Of a stretch of DNA of 64,000 nucleotides, positions 1 through 8,945 are shown piece by piece. Both the position numbers and the translations under genes were made by a program. The stretch spans positions 310,001-374,000 of the forward strand of contig NZ_CP035687.1 in assembly GCF_009665255.1 (NCBI RefSeq). The letters run 5' to 3'. The first letter of the stretch is position 1; each line of letters opens with the position of its first letter. This DNA is from Vibrio metoecus (GTDB lineage: Bacteria > Pseudomonadota > Gammaproteobacteria > Enterobacterales > Vibrionaceae). Under the pieces are notes generated by a model. It worked only from the letters and a program-made list of their open reading frames with translations. It searched no databases and was not told the origin of the DNA.

Positions 1-683
1 GGCAACACGCCAATCACCGACTTACCCGTTTTCTGCTCTAACCAGTCTAGTCCAGATTGCAGCAGCGCAATGTCACCGCGGAAGCGGTTAATCACAAAGC
101 CTTTCACTCGTGCCTGCTCGGTCTCTGAAAGCAGTGCCAACGTGCCGTATAAGTGGGCAAACACGCCGCCGCGATCAATATCCGCCACTATGATCACCGG
201 AATATCAGCCTTTTCTGCAAAGCCCATATTGGCGATGTCATTTGCACGTAAATTGATTTCGGCAGGGCTGCCCGCCCCTTCAATCATTACCGCTTCGTAG
301 TCGTTTTGCAGACGCTGGAAGGAATCCATCACGGTATCCATCGCGACTTTTTTATAGTCGTGATAAGCGTTGGCTTCCATGTTGGATAAAGCACGCCCTT
401 GCAAAATCACTTGTGCGCCCGTATCGGAATTGGGTTTGAGCAATACCGGATTCATGTGCACGCTTGGTGCAATACCGCATGCCTGTGCTTGTACGGCTTG
501 TGCGCGGCCAATCTCACCCCCATCGGGTGTTACCGCGCTGTTCAACGCCATGTTCTGCGGCTTAAACGGGGCTACCTTGATGCCTCGGCGCGCCAATACA
601 CGGCACAACCCAGCAACCAAAACACTTTTGCCAGCATCTGAGGTGGTGCCTTGCACCATTAAGGCTTTTGATGTCGGAATCAT
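1..683 (-). CDS. cobQ: Cobyric acid synthase, N-terminal part (cut by window edge)
   Basis: Glutamine-dependent amidation of adenosyl-cobyrinic acid a,c-diamide to cobyric acid in cobalamin synthesis. Reading the minus strand from ATG at 683 gives about 227 residues, beginning MIPTSKALMVQGTTSDAGKS, the P-loop-like start of the dethiobiotin-synthetase fold shared by CobQ/CbiP. Further on are KPQNMALNS, IEGAGSPAEINL and VADIDRGGVFAHLYGT, all characteristic of CobQ. The C-terminal glutamine amidotransferase half lies left of the window. It is transcribed away from the BOF-domain gene; the 177 bp between them must hold both promoters. The frame stays open to base 1. Family assignment is secure; whether the rest of a cobalamin pathway is nearby cannot be seen. 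Confidence 0.93.
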   Translation of the reverse strand, partial: MIPTSKALMVQGTTSDAGKSVLVAGLCRVLARRGIKVAPFKPQNMALNSAVTPDGGEIGRAQAVQAQACGIAPSVHMNPVLLKPNSDTGAQVILQGRALSNMEANAYHDYKKVAMDTVMDSFQRLQNDYEAVMIEGAGSPAEINLRANDIANMGFAEKADIPVIIVADIDRGGVFAHLYGTLALLSETEQARVKGFVINRFRGDIALLQSGLDWLEQKTGKSVIGVL

Positions 684-860
684 TTCAACTTAACTCTCTG
701 AATTTGGCGACATAATAAGTGCTGAACCTAGCTCACTCAACAAAATGAACCGAATATTAATCGTCACCTCAGTATTCGTTCAAATCCGATAGCGTTTAAT
801 AGCCACATCAAGACAACAAAGAGTCTCGTTAAGAGGCAAAATGATTAAAAAGGAAAAACC

Positions 861-1259
861 ATGAAACGTACTATTATCGCTCTGACTTCTGCTCTGATTC
901 TGGCTCCTGCAGTAACCCTAGCTGCTGACAATTCTCAGCACATCAAATTTGTTGGCGATAACCAAGCACAAACCGGTGTGCAATTCCAAGGTCCTGTGGA
1001 AGTGGTGAAAGTGCAATCTCTGCTGGATTCATCAAACCCTTTTATGGAGAAAAAAGTGGTAGTGGAAGGCAACTTGGTTCGTCAACTGCGTAAAGACACT
1101 TTTATGTTTTCAGATGGTAGCAATGAAATTCAAGTTGAACTGGATGATGACATCCACCTGAATGCAACCCTAACTCCAGAAACCAAAGTGCGCCTATTCG
1201 GTGAGTTTGAAAACGGCCGCACACCAGAGATTGAAGTGGATCATATTGAATTGCTGTAA
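861..1259 (+). CDS. BOF-domain periplasmic protein (YgiW/YdeI family)
   Basis: 132-residue protein with a signal peptide (MKRTIIALTSALILAPAVTLA, cut near residue 21-22) followed by an OB-fold BOF domain: GPVEVVKVQSLL, then KKVVVEGNLVRQL, FMFSDGSNEIQVELDDD and a final VRLFGEFENG...EIEVDHIEL strand. Family members (E. coli YgiW, YdeI; Salmonella VisP) are periplasmic stress-tolerance proteins with no known enzymatic activity. The start is supported by the purine-rich AAAAAGGAAAAA directly upstream. It is a single-gene unit closed by a strong terminator about 20 bp past the stop. The family call is confident; the exact function is not known. Confidence 0.9.
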   Translation: MKRTIIALTSALILAPAVTLAADNSQHIKFVGDNQAQTGVQFQGPVEVVKVQSLLDSSNPFMEKKVVVEGNLVRQLRKDTFMFSDGSNEIQVELDDDIHLNATLTPETKVRLFGEFENGRTPEIEVDHIELL

Positions 1260-1276
1260 TTTCAGGTACTGATCAT

Positions 1277-1310
1277 CGACAGCGATGCCTTACGCATCGC
1301 TGTCGGTTTT
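1277..1310 (+). terminator. Intrinsic terminator after the BOF-domain gene
   Basis: Perfect 12-bp inverted repeat (1277-1288 with 1294-1305), 5-base loop, then GTTTT. It ends the transcript of the gene at 861-1259. Confidence 0.9.
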
Positions 1311-1469
1311 CCCTTGGAAACACGTCATGACCTCTCTTTAACACCTCTAAGATCCCTTTTTCTGGCGTAAAATCCCTCAATAAGTCCTCAATTGGAATAA
1401 ATGGCCTGTAATTTGCTTACTATTACGGTATCTTTGCCACTTATTTGATTGCTTGCGGACAACGTCATT

Positions 1470-1988
1470 ATGCTTAATAAAACGCACCTATCCCTGCTGC
1501 TCGGCTTGGTACTTTCAGCACCAGCTATGGCTAACAACTTTAACTACAACTTCCTTGAGTTCAGAACCGCAATGAACCCAGAGTCTGGTGGCGTCGAATT
1601 CAGCACTTACTTTACCGATAATTCACACTTTATTGCACGCATCGACTCTCAACTCGATAGTGATTGGGATATTGCAGGTGGGATTGGTTTTAATGGTCCA
1701 GTGAATCAATTTGCCGATGTGTATGGGCAAATGTTGGTACACAATATCCGTATGCCAAAAGAGTTAGGCGGAGAAAAAGAGACCGAGCTTGAATTTAACC
1801 TCGGCGGCAGAATCTGGCTCACCAACCAAGTAGAAGGCCATGCGCGGATTGGCAGATTGGGCGAACATTCGGTGTTCATGGCTGGGGTTCGCTTTCATTC
1901 AACAGATCAATTGTCACTCACGGCAGAAACTCGTAATGCTGGCGTTTGGGGACCACAAATCGGTATGGGCGTACGTTTTCAGTTTTAA
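1470..1988 (+). CDS. Predicted small outer-membrane beta-barrel protein
   Basis: 172 residues from ATG at 1470, preferred over the TTG at 1449 because it places a clean signal peptide (MLNKTHLSLLLGLVLSAPAMA) at the N-terminus. The mature part has alternating polar and hydrophobic strands with aromatic girdles, short turns (NPESGG, DSDWD, ELGGEKETE) and a terminal strand ending VRFQF; the C-terminal phenylalanine is the typical outer-membrane assembly signal. Size suggests about eight strands. It may belong to a YfaZ-like or other small-barrel family, which I cannot decide by eye. No partner gene is evident; the 149 bp to the PilZ gene show no obvious terminator, so the two could be cotranscribed. 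Confidence 0.7.
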   Translation: MLNKTHLSLLLGLVLSAPAMANNFNYNFLEFRTAMNPESGGVEFSTYFTDNSHFIARIDSQLDSDWDIAGGIGFNGPVNQFADVYGQMLVHNIRMPKELGGEKETELEFNLGGRIWLTNQVEGHARIGRLGEHSVFMAGVRFHSTDQLSLTAETRNAGVWGPQIGMGVRFQF

Positions 1989-2137
1989 CGAACCGTTTTG
2001 TCGCCAAGTTGAGACAACGCTCAGCTTGGCCTCACCTTATCCGTCAACTTAGTGTAAGAATGCAGAACAAGAAGTAGCAAATACCCAGCTTTCAGGTGTA
2101 TAACTTTGCCAAGAATAAAAACCTCTAAGAGTTTGAT

Positions 2138-2803
2138 ATGGCAGTCGGTTCCAATGATCTCAATAAACTGGCGTTATTGTTAAAACCCGGCATGCGAGTC
2201 TCGGCGGAAATTCAATTCGGACCTCAAGATAACTACGCGTTCCACACCACCCTGATTGGCCACAAAATTGAACAATATATTGTGCTGGATCTGCCGCTCA
2301 AAGCGCATCAAGCCTTGGTGATGCGTAAACTCAAGAATGTCGCGATCGTCTTACGCGGTATGTGTGACACTGAATTGGGGCATATTTTGGCGTTTCAAAG
2401 TTCCATTTTGCAGCCCAGCACTAAGCCTTTCTGTGTTTTGTTTATTCGCCCACCCAAACATTTTGCGACCAAAGCGATTCGTAGCCATGAACGTTATAAA
2501 GTGGCGATTCCGGCTGAAGTGAGCGAAGACAACAAAAACTATGCGGGCACGTTAGTCGACTTTTCCATTTCAGGTTGCGGAGTGTTCATTCGTGGTGAAA
2601 ATGAGCTCCATATGGGCTCTAAAGTGCGGATCAATAGTGAACTCGACCCCTTTCTGCCGAAGCGGCTCAAAAGCCATATCGTCAATATTCGGCGTAAATC
2701 GAATGGGCATTTGATCGGCATTCAGTTCGAACAACCGATCACCTTGACGGAAACCCTCAAAAAGCAGGTTTTAGAGCAAGCTTTCCTCGCCGGCTCAATT
2801 TGA
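2138..2803 (+). CDS. plzE: PilZ-domain c-di-GMP receptor with YcgR-like N-domain
   Basis: 221 residues. Residues about 1-100 form a YcgR-N-like beta domain; residues about 108-215 are a PilZ domain with both c-di-GMP signatures visible: the RxxxR motif as RSHER and the D/NxSxxG motif as DFSISGCG. Position next to luxQ matches the V. cholerae gene called PlzE (VCA0735), from memory. Both binding motifs are intact, so the protein should bind c-di-GMP, although reports on V. cholerae PilZ proteins differ in how strongly each one acts. The last 9 bp overlap the end of luxQ, which converges on it; no terminator fits between the two. Start is the ATG at 2138; the upstream ribosome site is weak (AAGAG). 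Confidence 0.88.
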   Translation: MAVGSNDLNKLALLLKPGMRVSAEIQFGPQDNYAFHTTLIGHKIEQYIVLDLPLKAHQALVMRKLKNVAIVLRGMCDTELGHILAFQSSILQPSTKPFCVLFIRPPKHFATKAIRSHERYKVAIPAEVSEDNKNYAGTLVDFSISGCGVFIRGENELHMGSKVRINSELDPFLPKRLKSHIVNIRRKSNGHLIGIQFEQPITLTETLKKQVLEQAFLAGSI

Positions 2804-5365
2804 GCTTGCCTGATGTAAATGCTGGTTTTTGAAGTGTTCTAACGCTTTATGTAAGGTCTGTTCTTTCAGTGGCTTAACCAAAACATATTCCGCCCCTGCG
2901 TGGAAAAAGGCTTGTCGAGTCTCCTCTAAACCATCGGCCGTACAGGCATACACTACTGTCGGTAAATGCAATACCTGTTTGATGGTTCGCGTGGTTTCCA
3001 CACCGTCTAGATAAGGTAATTGGTTATCCATCAACACTAAGTCGTAACGATGCAATTTCAACTCTTCAATTGCTTGCAAACCATCGGTAACCCAACTCAC
3101 ATCTAGGCCATATTTTCGGCAAAATGCTTGTGCAATGAAAGCATTGGTATGGTTATCTTCAACCAATAACACTCGCAGAGGTTTATCAAATAAGCGATGA
3201 GGATCAGGCAACAATAATGGAGGTTGCGCAGGCTCAACTACCTCAACCAACTCGATAGGTAGCTGGATCTCGAAACGAGTGCCGACACCATATTCCGAGC
3301 TAACATGCAGTTGCCCACTGAGCATTTCAACCAAACTATGCACAATGGTTAACCCCAAACCACTGCCGCCATATTCACGCGTGGTGGTTGATTCCGCCTG
3401 CATAAAGGGTTCAAAGATCACGGTCATATCTTGCTCACGAATACCAATTCCCGTGTCAATCACTTGAATCACTAACTGCGCCAACGGCTCACCAACCATC
3501 AATTCCAGCTCCACTCGCACTGAGCCTTGGTGGGTAAACTTAATTGCGTTGTTGAGTAAGTTAAATAAAATCTGATTGATGCGAATTTGGTCACTGCGCA
3601 CCATCGTTGAACGGGTGATATTCGAATTGACGATCAGTTGTAGACCTTTGTCATTGCAGAGTGGGCGATAAATTCGGTCGATAGCACACACTAGCTCTTG
3701 GAGAGGAAACTCATTTTTTTGAATACGGAATTTACCTTGCTCTAGACGAGAAAAATCCAAAATATCATTCAGCACAGCAAGCAGATGTTCACCACTGCTG
3801 CACAAAACGGCGACATGTTCGCGCTGTTCATCCGTCAATGATGTGCGCTTGAGCAATTGCGAAACACCTAAAACCCCATTCAGTGGCGTACGTAATTCAT
3901 GACTCATCTTCGCCAAAAATTCCGCCCTCACGCGCGCGGATTCTTCTGCCTCTCGTCGGGCAACTTGGCTCTGTTTTTCAGCTTCCGCAATCGAGGTCAC
4001 ATCCTGACCTTGGGTAATGACGGAAATAATCTGCCCTTCCACCATAATCGGTGAGAGGTTCCAGCGATACACTCGCCCATCCACTTCTGTCGTCACTTCA
4101 CTGGGATTTTTACCTTGCGCGACGTAGGTAATCATCGGTAATAGCTGTTTTTCAAGGATTTCAAATAAAAAATGGTTTTGTGCATCCTCACGCAAAAATT
4201 GAATTTGCGCAGAGGGATTCATACGAATCAAACGCCCTGCGGTGTTCCAAAGCATGGTGGGTGATAATGCAAAGTTAAACAGATCTTCAAACTGCTTTTC
4301 TTTGTTAGCTAAGCGGCGAAACGACTGTTCGAGCGTTCGCCCAAAGTAATCAAACTCGTAAATTTTTGACCCCGCAAATTGACTCTTGGTGTCTAAATCC
4401 ATCAACTTGTGGGTGTAATTCATTAAGGTTTCGATTTCACGCTGAATACGTTTTTGCAACCACCAACGAGAAGCCATCGAGACTCCAATCATCGTAACCA
4501 GTGCAAACGCCATCCAAAAATAGAAGTTATCACGTAAAGTCAGGACGTTTTGGTTGGTTTGGATCGAATAAACACAAAGATACGTCGGTACGCTTTCTAC
4601 TTCTAAAAAAGTTTGCCCAACAATGAAGCTATCACGCATCGCATCTTTGGCACTATGCACGACATAATCTAGCGAGTAGGGTTCGTTCCCTTTCAAAGTA
4701 GAGACCAGTGGCGTGCTGTCCACCACTAGCACGAGATTTTCGGAATTACTGCCACTACGGATAGTTTCTAAAAGGGCAAAATTATCATTCAATACAATAC
4801 CGACATAGAGGTATCCCATCACATGCCCAGTAGTGGACTCAATCAAAGAAGATCGACGAACCAAAAGATAAAGCGATTTACCGTCACTCGGCATTTGAAC
4901 CAGATGCCAGTTACCACTGATCGCGACTCTACGAATCAGTTTATTCAGCTCTTGTGTAGCAATACCATAGAAAGACGCATTACCGTCATCCCACAAAATC
5001 GTATCGTTACTGGAAATAAAACGCAGATCGGGAGCATTAGAAAGTTCGAGCTCATCAACACTCGAAAAAAACTCATCCAACTGACTGGCTTGGCGGCTGT
5101 CTAGCGCCCGAATCAAGCTGGCATTTTTGGCGGTACTGTCTTGATGAATTTTGAGTGCTGTGAGCCGAAAATCAAATAGGCTTTGAATCAGGCTGGAGGT
5201 TTGAACCGAAGTACGCTGCCCTTCTTGAGCCATTAAACGACTGCTGATCTGATAGCTTTGAAATAAAACACTGACGATCAAAATCCCCATTGCGATGACG
5301 ACAGCATGCGTAATGAAGGAAGCAATGCGTTGTTTGTGCTTAATCTGGCTAGGTCGAATGTTCAA
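2795..5365 (-). CDS. luxQ: Hybrid sensor kinase for autoinducer-2
   Basis: 856 residues. Transmembrane helices at about 16-38 and 280-298 enclose a periplasmic sensor region of tandem PAS-like folds that pairs with LuxP. The cytoplasmic part has a PAS-like domain (about 355-455), HisKA with H489 in KMSHELRTPLNG, HATPase with NLLNNAIKF, DTGIGI and GGSGLGLTI, and a receiver domain (about 730-845) with acidic VEDN and phosphoacceptor D780 in LVLMDNQLP. In vibrios LuxQ is a kinase at low cell density feeding LuxU and LuxO, and AI-2-bound LuxP switches it toward phosphatase. It follows luxP by 19 bp in one operon. All catalytic residues are present. The 3' end overlaps plzE by 9 bp on the opposite strand. 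Confidence 0.97.
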   Translation of the reverse strand: MNIRPSQIKHKQRIASFITHAVVIAMGILIVSVLFQSYQISSRLMAQEGQRTSVQTSSLIQSLFDFRLTALKIHQDSTAKNASLIRALDSRQASQLDEFFSSVDELELSNAPDLRFISSNDTILWDDGNASFYGIATQELNKLIRRVAISGNWHLVQMPSDGKSLYLLVRRSSLIESTTGHVMGYLYVGIVLNDNFALLETIRSGSNSENLVLVVDSTPLVSTLKGNEPYSLDYVVHSAKDAMRDSFIVGQTFLEVESVPTYLCVYSIQTNQNVLTLRDNFYFWMAFALVTMIGVSMASRWWLQKRIQREIETLMNYTHKLMDLDTKSQFAGSKIYEFDYFGRTLEQSFRRLANKEKQFEDLFNFALSPTMLWNTAGRLIRMNPSAQIQFLREDAQNHFLFEILEKQLLPMITYVAQGKNPSEVTTEVDGRVYRWNLSPIMVEGQIISVITQGQDVTSIAEAEKQSQVARREAEESARVRAEFLAKMSHELRTPLNGVLGVSQLLKRTSLTDEQREHVAVLCSSGEHLLAVLNDILDFSRLEQGKFRIQKNEFPLQELVCAIDRIYRPLCNDKGLQLIVNSNITRSTMVRSDQIRINQILFNLLNNAIKFTHQGSVRVELELMVGEPLAQLVIQVIDTGIGIREQDMTVIFEPFMQAESTTTREYGGSGLGLTIVHSLVEMLSGQLHVSSEYGVGTRFEIQLPIELVEVVEPAQPPLLLPDPHRLFDKPLRVLLVEDNHTNAFIAQAFCRKYGLDVSWVTDGLQAIEELKLHRYDLVLMDNQLPYLDGVETTRTIKQVLHLPTVVYACTADGLEETRQAFFHAGAEYVLVKPLKEQTLHKALEHFKNQHLHQASSN

Positions 5366-5384
5366 ACACGTAATCCTCTTATCC

Positions 5385-6479
5385 CTAGCGATCCGAATAA
5401 CGGAACGCGCGGGCTTTCAGCGCTTCAACGTGTTGAGTCGAGTCTTGCTGAGTCACGATTTCAAAATCACCGGAATACACCAAAGGTACCGTTTTACCTT
5501 CAAGATCCCATTTAATCGCTTCTGCCATCGCAACTCCCGTATCATCGTTCATACGCATCACGGTCATATTGAGTTCGCCTTTTGCCAACGCCTCTAATTC
5601 CGCAGATCCCCCACCCCAACCATTGAGTAGAATATCCTGTCGCCCTAGCTCTTTTAATGCTTGGGCTGCGCCCAAAGCAATGTCTGTGGCACACGCATAG
5701 ATAAAACCAATTTCTGGGTTACTTTTAACGATGTTCAAGGTCGCCTCATACCCACTTTGTTCGGTAGCCTTAGTGTAATAGGAAGAAGCAAGTTGAAAAC
5801 GGTGCGCTTCATTCATTTCTTGAATAAAGGTATCTCCGCGCGCTTCACTGATGTACCCCTCAGAGAAATAAAGTACCGAGTATGGTTTGTTCGGTGCTAT
5901 CAATTGGTATTGTTTCGCTAATTGCTGCGCACCTAACTCATGGTCGAAGCCGATATACATCATAGGTTGTCGGCCTTGCCAATCTTTCACTGGTGTTGTG
6001 ATGTTTTGTAATATCAGTTTGGTCTGTGAAGACTGTAATACGTGCTCAATAAACTTACGATGACGCGTCGTATCTAGCGTAAAAATCAGATAATCGCTTT
6101 TATTTTTCAGTGCTTCCATTAATGAAACACTTTGTTGACGAGTATCCAGATTAGGGCGAGTAAAGACTTGATTAATTTGGTAGCGAATACCGAGCTCATC
6201 CATCCTTTTTTCAAAAGCTTTAATGTTACGAACCCAATAGTCTGAGATTTGTTGTCCAGGATAGACGACAGAAATCACGATCGGTTGTTTTTGCTCAACA
6301 CCAAGTGGGATCGGTTTTTCGCGAACCATTTTCGCCAGTTGATCCGTCAACTGATGTTGTTCTGGGTACTTCGCGAGAAAATCATCGTAATGCCAATAAC
6401 CTTTGAGTGAACTGGTATAGCCTTCTGTGCTGAAGAGTGCTGCAGTTAGAAGCAGCGAGAACATTAGCTTTTTTTTCAT
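5385..6479 (-). CDS. luxP: Periplasmic autoinducer-2 binding protein
   Basis: 364 residues from ATG at 6479, chosen over the longer frame (to 6527) because it begins with a signal peptide (MKKKLMFSLLLTAALFSTEG) and has a GAGGAAG ribosome site just upstream. The fold is a type I periplasmic sugar-binding protein. AI-2 contact residues known from V. harveyi LuxP are visible at matching places: Q77, S79 and W82 in QQISDYW, the N of LILQNIT, the R of EARGDTF, T-D in ACATDIALG, the W of LNGWGGG and the R of TVMRMND. It binds furanosyl borate diester AI-2 and docks on LuxQ. First gene of the luxPQ operon. Confidence 0.97.
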   Translation of the reverse strand: MKKKLMFSLLLTAALFSTEGYTSSLKGYWHYDDFLAKYPEQHQLTDQLAKMVREKPIPLGVEQKQPIVISVVYPGQQISDYWVRNIKAFEKRMDELGIRYQINQVFTRPNLDTRQQSVSLMEALKNKSDYLIFTLDTTRHRKFIEHVLQSSQTKLILQNITTPVKDWQGRQPMMYIGFDHELGAQQLAKQYQLIAPNKPYSVLYFSEGYISEARGDTFIQEMNEAHRFQLASSYYTKATEQSGYEATLNIVKSNPEIGFIYACATDIALGAAQALKELGRQDILLNGWGGGSAELEALAKGELNMTVMRMNDDTGVAMAEAIKWDLEGKTVPLVYSGDFEIVTQQDSTQHVEALKARAFRYSDR

Positions 6480-6625
6480 AGCTTCCTCACGAGCTTTTCT
6501 TCCTCTCCTGCCTACGAATGGCCCCACAAGCTCGGTGATGATTCATAAGTGAAAGGTGAACGCTTTTTGCCCTGAGTGGGAAATTGTTGTTACTGATTAT
6601 TAAGCATCATGGAGGTAATTCATAG

Positions 6626-6660
6626 TGCAGGTGTGGGAAAAACGGATTCTCACACCTGCA
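6626..6660. other. Perfect 10-bp inverted repeat between luxP and the TraF-like gene
   Basis: TGCAGGTGTG (6626-6635) and its exact complement CACACCTGCA (6651-6660), 15 bp apart. It lies 27 bp past the stop of the TraF-like gene and about 150 bp ahead of luxP. No thymine run follows on the minus strand, so it is not a textbook intrinsic terminator; an attenuating hairpin or protein site are alternatives. Confidence 0.5.
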
Positions 6661-6687
6661 ACTGCTCACTTATTCAGCAAATCACCC

Positions 6688-7848
6688 TCAGAATGTGAAA
6701 GCAAGATTCGCAGAAAGGCCAAATTGATTATCCCCAGCATAGGAGCCTGCAAAATCTAAGCTGACAACATCCCACGGGCTGACACCAAGACCGACAGAAA
6801 CCGAGTTATCTAACGAGTTTTGCAAGTCCACTTCATACCCTGCTCGTAGCTGCGCCCAACCCCATGCATTTCCTTCCAGCCCGAAACGCATAAACTGGGT
6901 ATCATCGTTGTCACCGTTGAAGCGGCGCTGTTTAGTGACATCAAGATCAATAGCAGCCACAAAGAAATTACTCACATAACTCGCCGATACCGTTACTTGC
7001 GTATCAAGCTTGTAGGTGTTGTTTTTATTCATGGTTTGGATGTCTTTGGCAAACAGATCTTTCGCTACCACACCGAAACGATACTGATCTAGCAACCAAA
7101 CCGCGCCTATATCTAAGTTAAAAGAGTTATCTCTTACTTCACTCTGATCATAGTTATCTAATTCAAATGATTTGACGGAGAGATTTTGTTGATAGGTTCT
7201 GAGTTGCTGCACTTTGGGAGTAACCCCTAACGCGACTGTTTGTCCTGCCAATACCACTTGTTTGGCAATAGCAATACCCACTTCGGTATAACCAAACGCA
7301 GTTAAATCAACATCGGAACTTTCATAGCGAGTTTTCACCTCATTGGCACTGTTGCCAGATTTCTCTGCCACATTGGCTTTCGCAATCACTTCTGCATAGC
7401 CGCGGGTAAAAAAGTTGAGGGAGACTGCATCGAGAGGTAGGGCGACTGCAATACCAATCCCTGCTGTGACGGCCAAGGGTTTATCATCCGCCAATTGATC
7501 GAGATAACGATTGAGCTGATCTACGTTTTCCTGCGTTGCCGCCCCGACTCCTGCGCGCTCAAACTGTTCAATGGAATCTTGCAAATCATCTATCGTTTTG
7601 AGTGATTCATCCTTGTCTTCCGATCGCAGTCCGATGCTGGGCAGCAAAATGCCGAATGAGTCATTTTTACGATACACCGCCGTCAGCGCAGGGTTGTAGT
7701 AGGGAGCAAGCAGATAATCCGCCGTAGAAACGCCCGTGTTACCCATACCGGCACCGCGAGCATCCATCAACAAATTAGAAGCTAATGCCGAAGAAGAGAA
7801 GGCCATTGCCATGACCACTGCTAAAGTACTTTTTGTTTGAATATTCAT
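6688..7848 (-). CDS. TraF-like outer-membrane barrel protein (TraF_2 family)
   Basis: 386 residues with a signal peptide (MNIQTKSTLAVVMAMAFSSSALA). The mature start, LLMDARGAGMGNTGVSTADYLLAPYYNPAL, resembles the FadL/PorV-type and TraF_2 'conjugal transfer' family seen in many vibrio chromosomes. A central charged segment (about residues 78-118) may be a coiled or plug region; the rest shows amphipathic strands, ending FGLSANLAFTF with a terminal aromatic. Despite the family name there is no conjugation machinery here, so a transfer role is not supported. It probably sits in the outer membrane. Ligand unknown. Transcribed separately, with 160-200 bp gaps on either side. Confidence 0.75.
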   Translation of the reverse strand: MNIQTKSTLAVVMAMAFSSSALASNLLMDARGAGMGNTGVSTADYLLAPYYNPALTAVYRKNDSFGILLPSIGLRSEDKDESLKTIDDLQDSIEQFERAGVGAATQENVDQLNRYLDQLADDKPLAVTAGIGIAVALPLDAVSLNFFTRGYAEVIAKANVAEKSGNSANEVKTRYESSDVDLTAFGYTEVGIAIAKQVVLAGQTVALGVTPKVQQLRTYQQNLSVKSFELDNYDQSEVRDNSFNLDIGAVWLLDQYRFGVVAKDLFAKDIQTMNKNNTYKLDTQVTVSASYVSNFFVAAIDLDVTKQRRFNGDNDDTQFMRFGLEGNAWGWAQLRAGYEVDLQNSLDNSVSVGLGVSPWDVVSLDFAGSYAGDNQFGLSANLAFTF

Positions 7849-7948
7849 TCCGTTACCAACCTGTTTTTGGTGATTCCATAAACAAGGTTAATACAAGAAT
7901 GAGGTTTTCCCAGTAAACCAGACGATCCTGTTCACTAATTTGGAATAA

Positions 7949-8254
7949 TCACCTGAAAATGATGTCGCTTTGTTCGATGTAAGCACAACCAGAAACCAAT
8001 GCCTCTTTCTGCGCTTTAGAGAGTGTTTTGATTCGGTATTCGAGTTTGAGTGCAGCGCTTTTCCCCTCTGCAACAGAGTGTGTCCATACCAACGTCAATG
8101 GTCCTTTACCACGTAACGCTTTCGCGCCGCTGCCCTTTTGATGTTGGGCAAAGCGACGCGATACATCGGTAGTGATGCCACAATAGAGTGCGTTATTTGC
8201 ACAACGCACCAAATAAACAAACCAAGGTGAAGACAACTCAGCCGAGGTTTCCAT
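7949..8254 (-). CDS. GIY-YIG nuclease-domain protein (UPF0213/YhbQ type)
   Basis: 101 residues. The GIY-YIG core is visible: FVYLVRCANNALYCGITTDVSRRFAQH carries the paired tyrosines and the conserved arginine, and KLEYRIKTLSKAQKEAL carries the later glutamate/lysine helix. Single-domain members are small putative DNA nucleases, possibly structure-selective; their cellular role is poorly defined. The start codon overlaps the stop of the upstream yceH by one base (TAATG), so translation is probably coupled and the two genes share a transcript. Confidence 0.88.
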   Translation of the reverse strand: METSAELSSPWFVYLVRCANNALYCGITTDVSRRFAQHQKGSGAKALRGKGPLTLVWTHSVAEGKSAALKLEYRIKTLSKAQKEALVSGCAYIEQSDIIFR

Positions 8255-8904
8255 TAGCCTAAATGCAGTTCAATCAGTGCACGCAACTCGGCCACCTCTT
8301 CACGCAGTGCTGCCACTTCTTGCTCTAATTCTGCTAACTGAGAAGAGGCCATGCCTTCGTTTTCTGTACTCGACGCAAAAGCACTCATATCCACTTCACC
8401 GCAAAACAGGTGGTGATAACGTGACTCACGTTTGCCCGGTTCGCGTGGCAATTTAACCACTAAGGCTCCGGAAGCGCGGTTGGCTAAACGATCTAACACC
8501 GCTTCGGTTTCTTTCACATCACTAAAGTTACATAAGCGATTGGTACGCGTGCGCAGCTCACCCGGCGTTTGTGCACCACGCAGTAATAAGCAGCAAACCA
8601 AACCGAGTTCTTGTTCATTGAGCTTCAAATCACCAAATTCCGTATTGCAGAACCGATGCTGATATTTACTGGTGCGACTATTAAAACTGCTTTCATCACT
8701 GACTAAACGGCGGGCAATCAGCGCTTCCACTGTATCTTGTACTTCCGCTTCACTGAGGTTGAGAACGGGTTCGCGGTTGCTTTTTTGGTTACAGGCGGTG
8801 GTTAAGCTATTGAGTGTCAGCGGATAGTGATCGGGCGTGGTGACTTCTTTTTCAATCAAACAGCCAATTACGCGGGCTTCGAGTGGGGAGAGTTGAATAT
8901 TCAT
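8254..8904 (-). CDS. yceH: YceH-family (UPF0502) protein
   Basis: 216 residues. The N-terminal half, LSPLEARVIGCLIEKEVTTPDHYPLTLN and QKSNREPV, is the diagnostic start of the YceH/UPF0502 family, built from two winged-helix-like domains (about residues 5-90 and 95-175). The C-terminal 30 residues (QLAELEQEVAALREEVAELRALIE) form a heptad coiled coil, suggesting dimers. The family is widespread in gammaproteobacteria and has no assigned biochemical role. It lies between a 65-codon gene upstream and the GIY-YIG gene downstream, likely in one operon. Confidence 0.9.
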   Translation of the reverse strand: MNIQLSPLEARVIGCLIEKEVTTPDHYPLTLNSLTTACNQKSNREPVLNLSEAEVQDTVEALIARRLVSDESSFNSRTSKYQHRFCNTEFGDLKLNEQELGLVCCLLLRGAQTPGELRTRTNRLCNFSDVKETEAVLDRLANRASGALVVKLPREPGKRESRYHHLFCGEVDMSAFASSTENEGMASSQLAELEQEVAALREEVAELRALIELHLG

Positions 8905-8945
8905 CGTGCTGTCCTTCTGCTGGCGGGCGAACCCGCAGTCGGTAT

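Noticed and set aside
6688..7848. Conjugation locus suggested by the TraF-like gene
   Set aside because: No other transfer, relaxase or pilus gene is nearby; TraF_2-type barrels are common in vibrio chromosomes.
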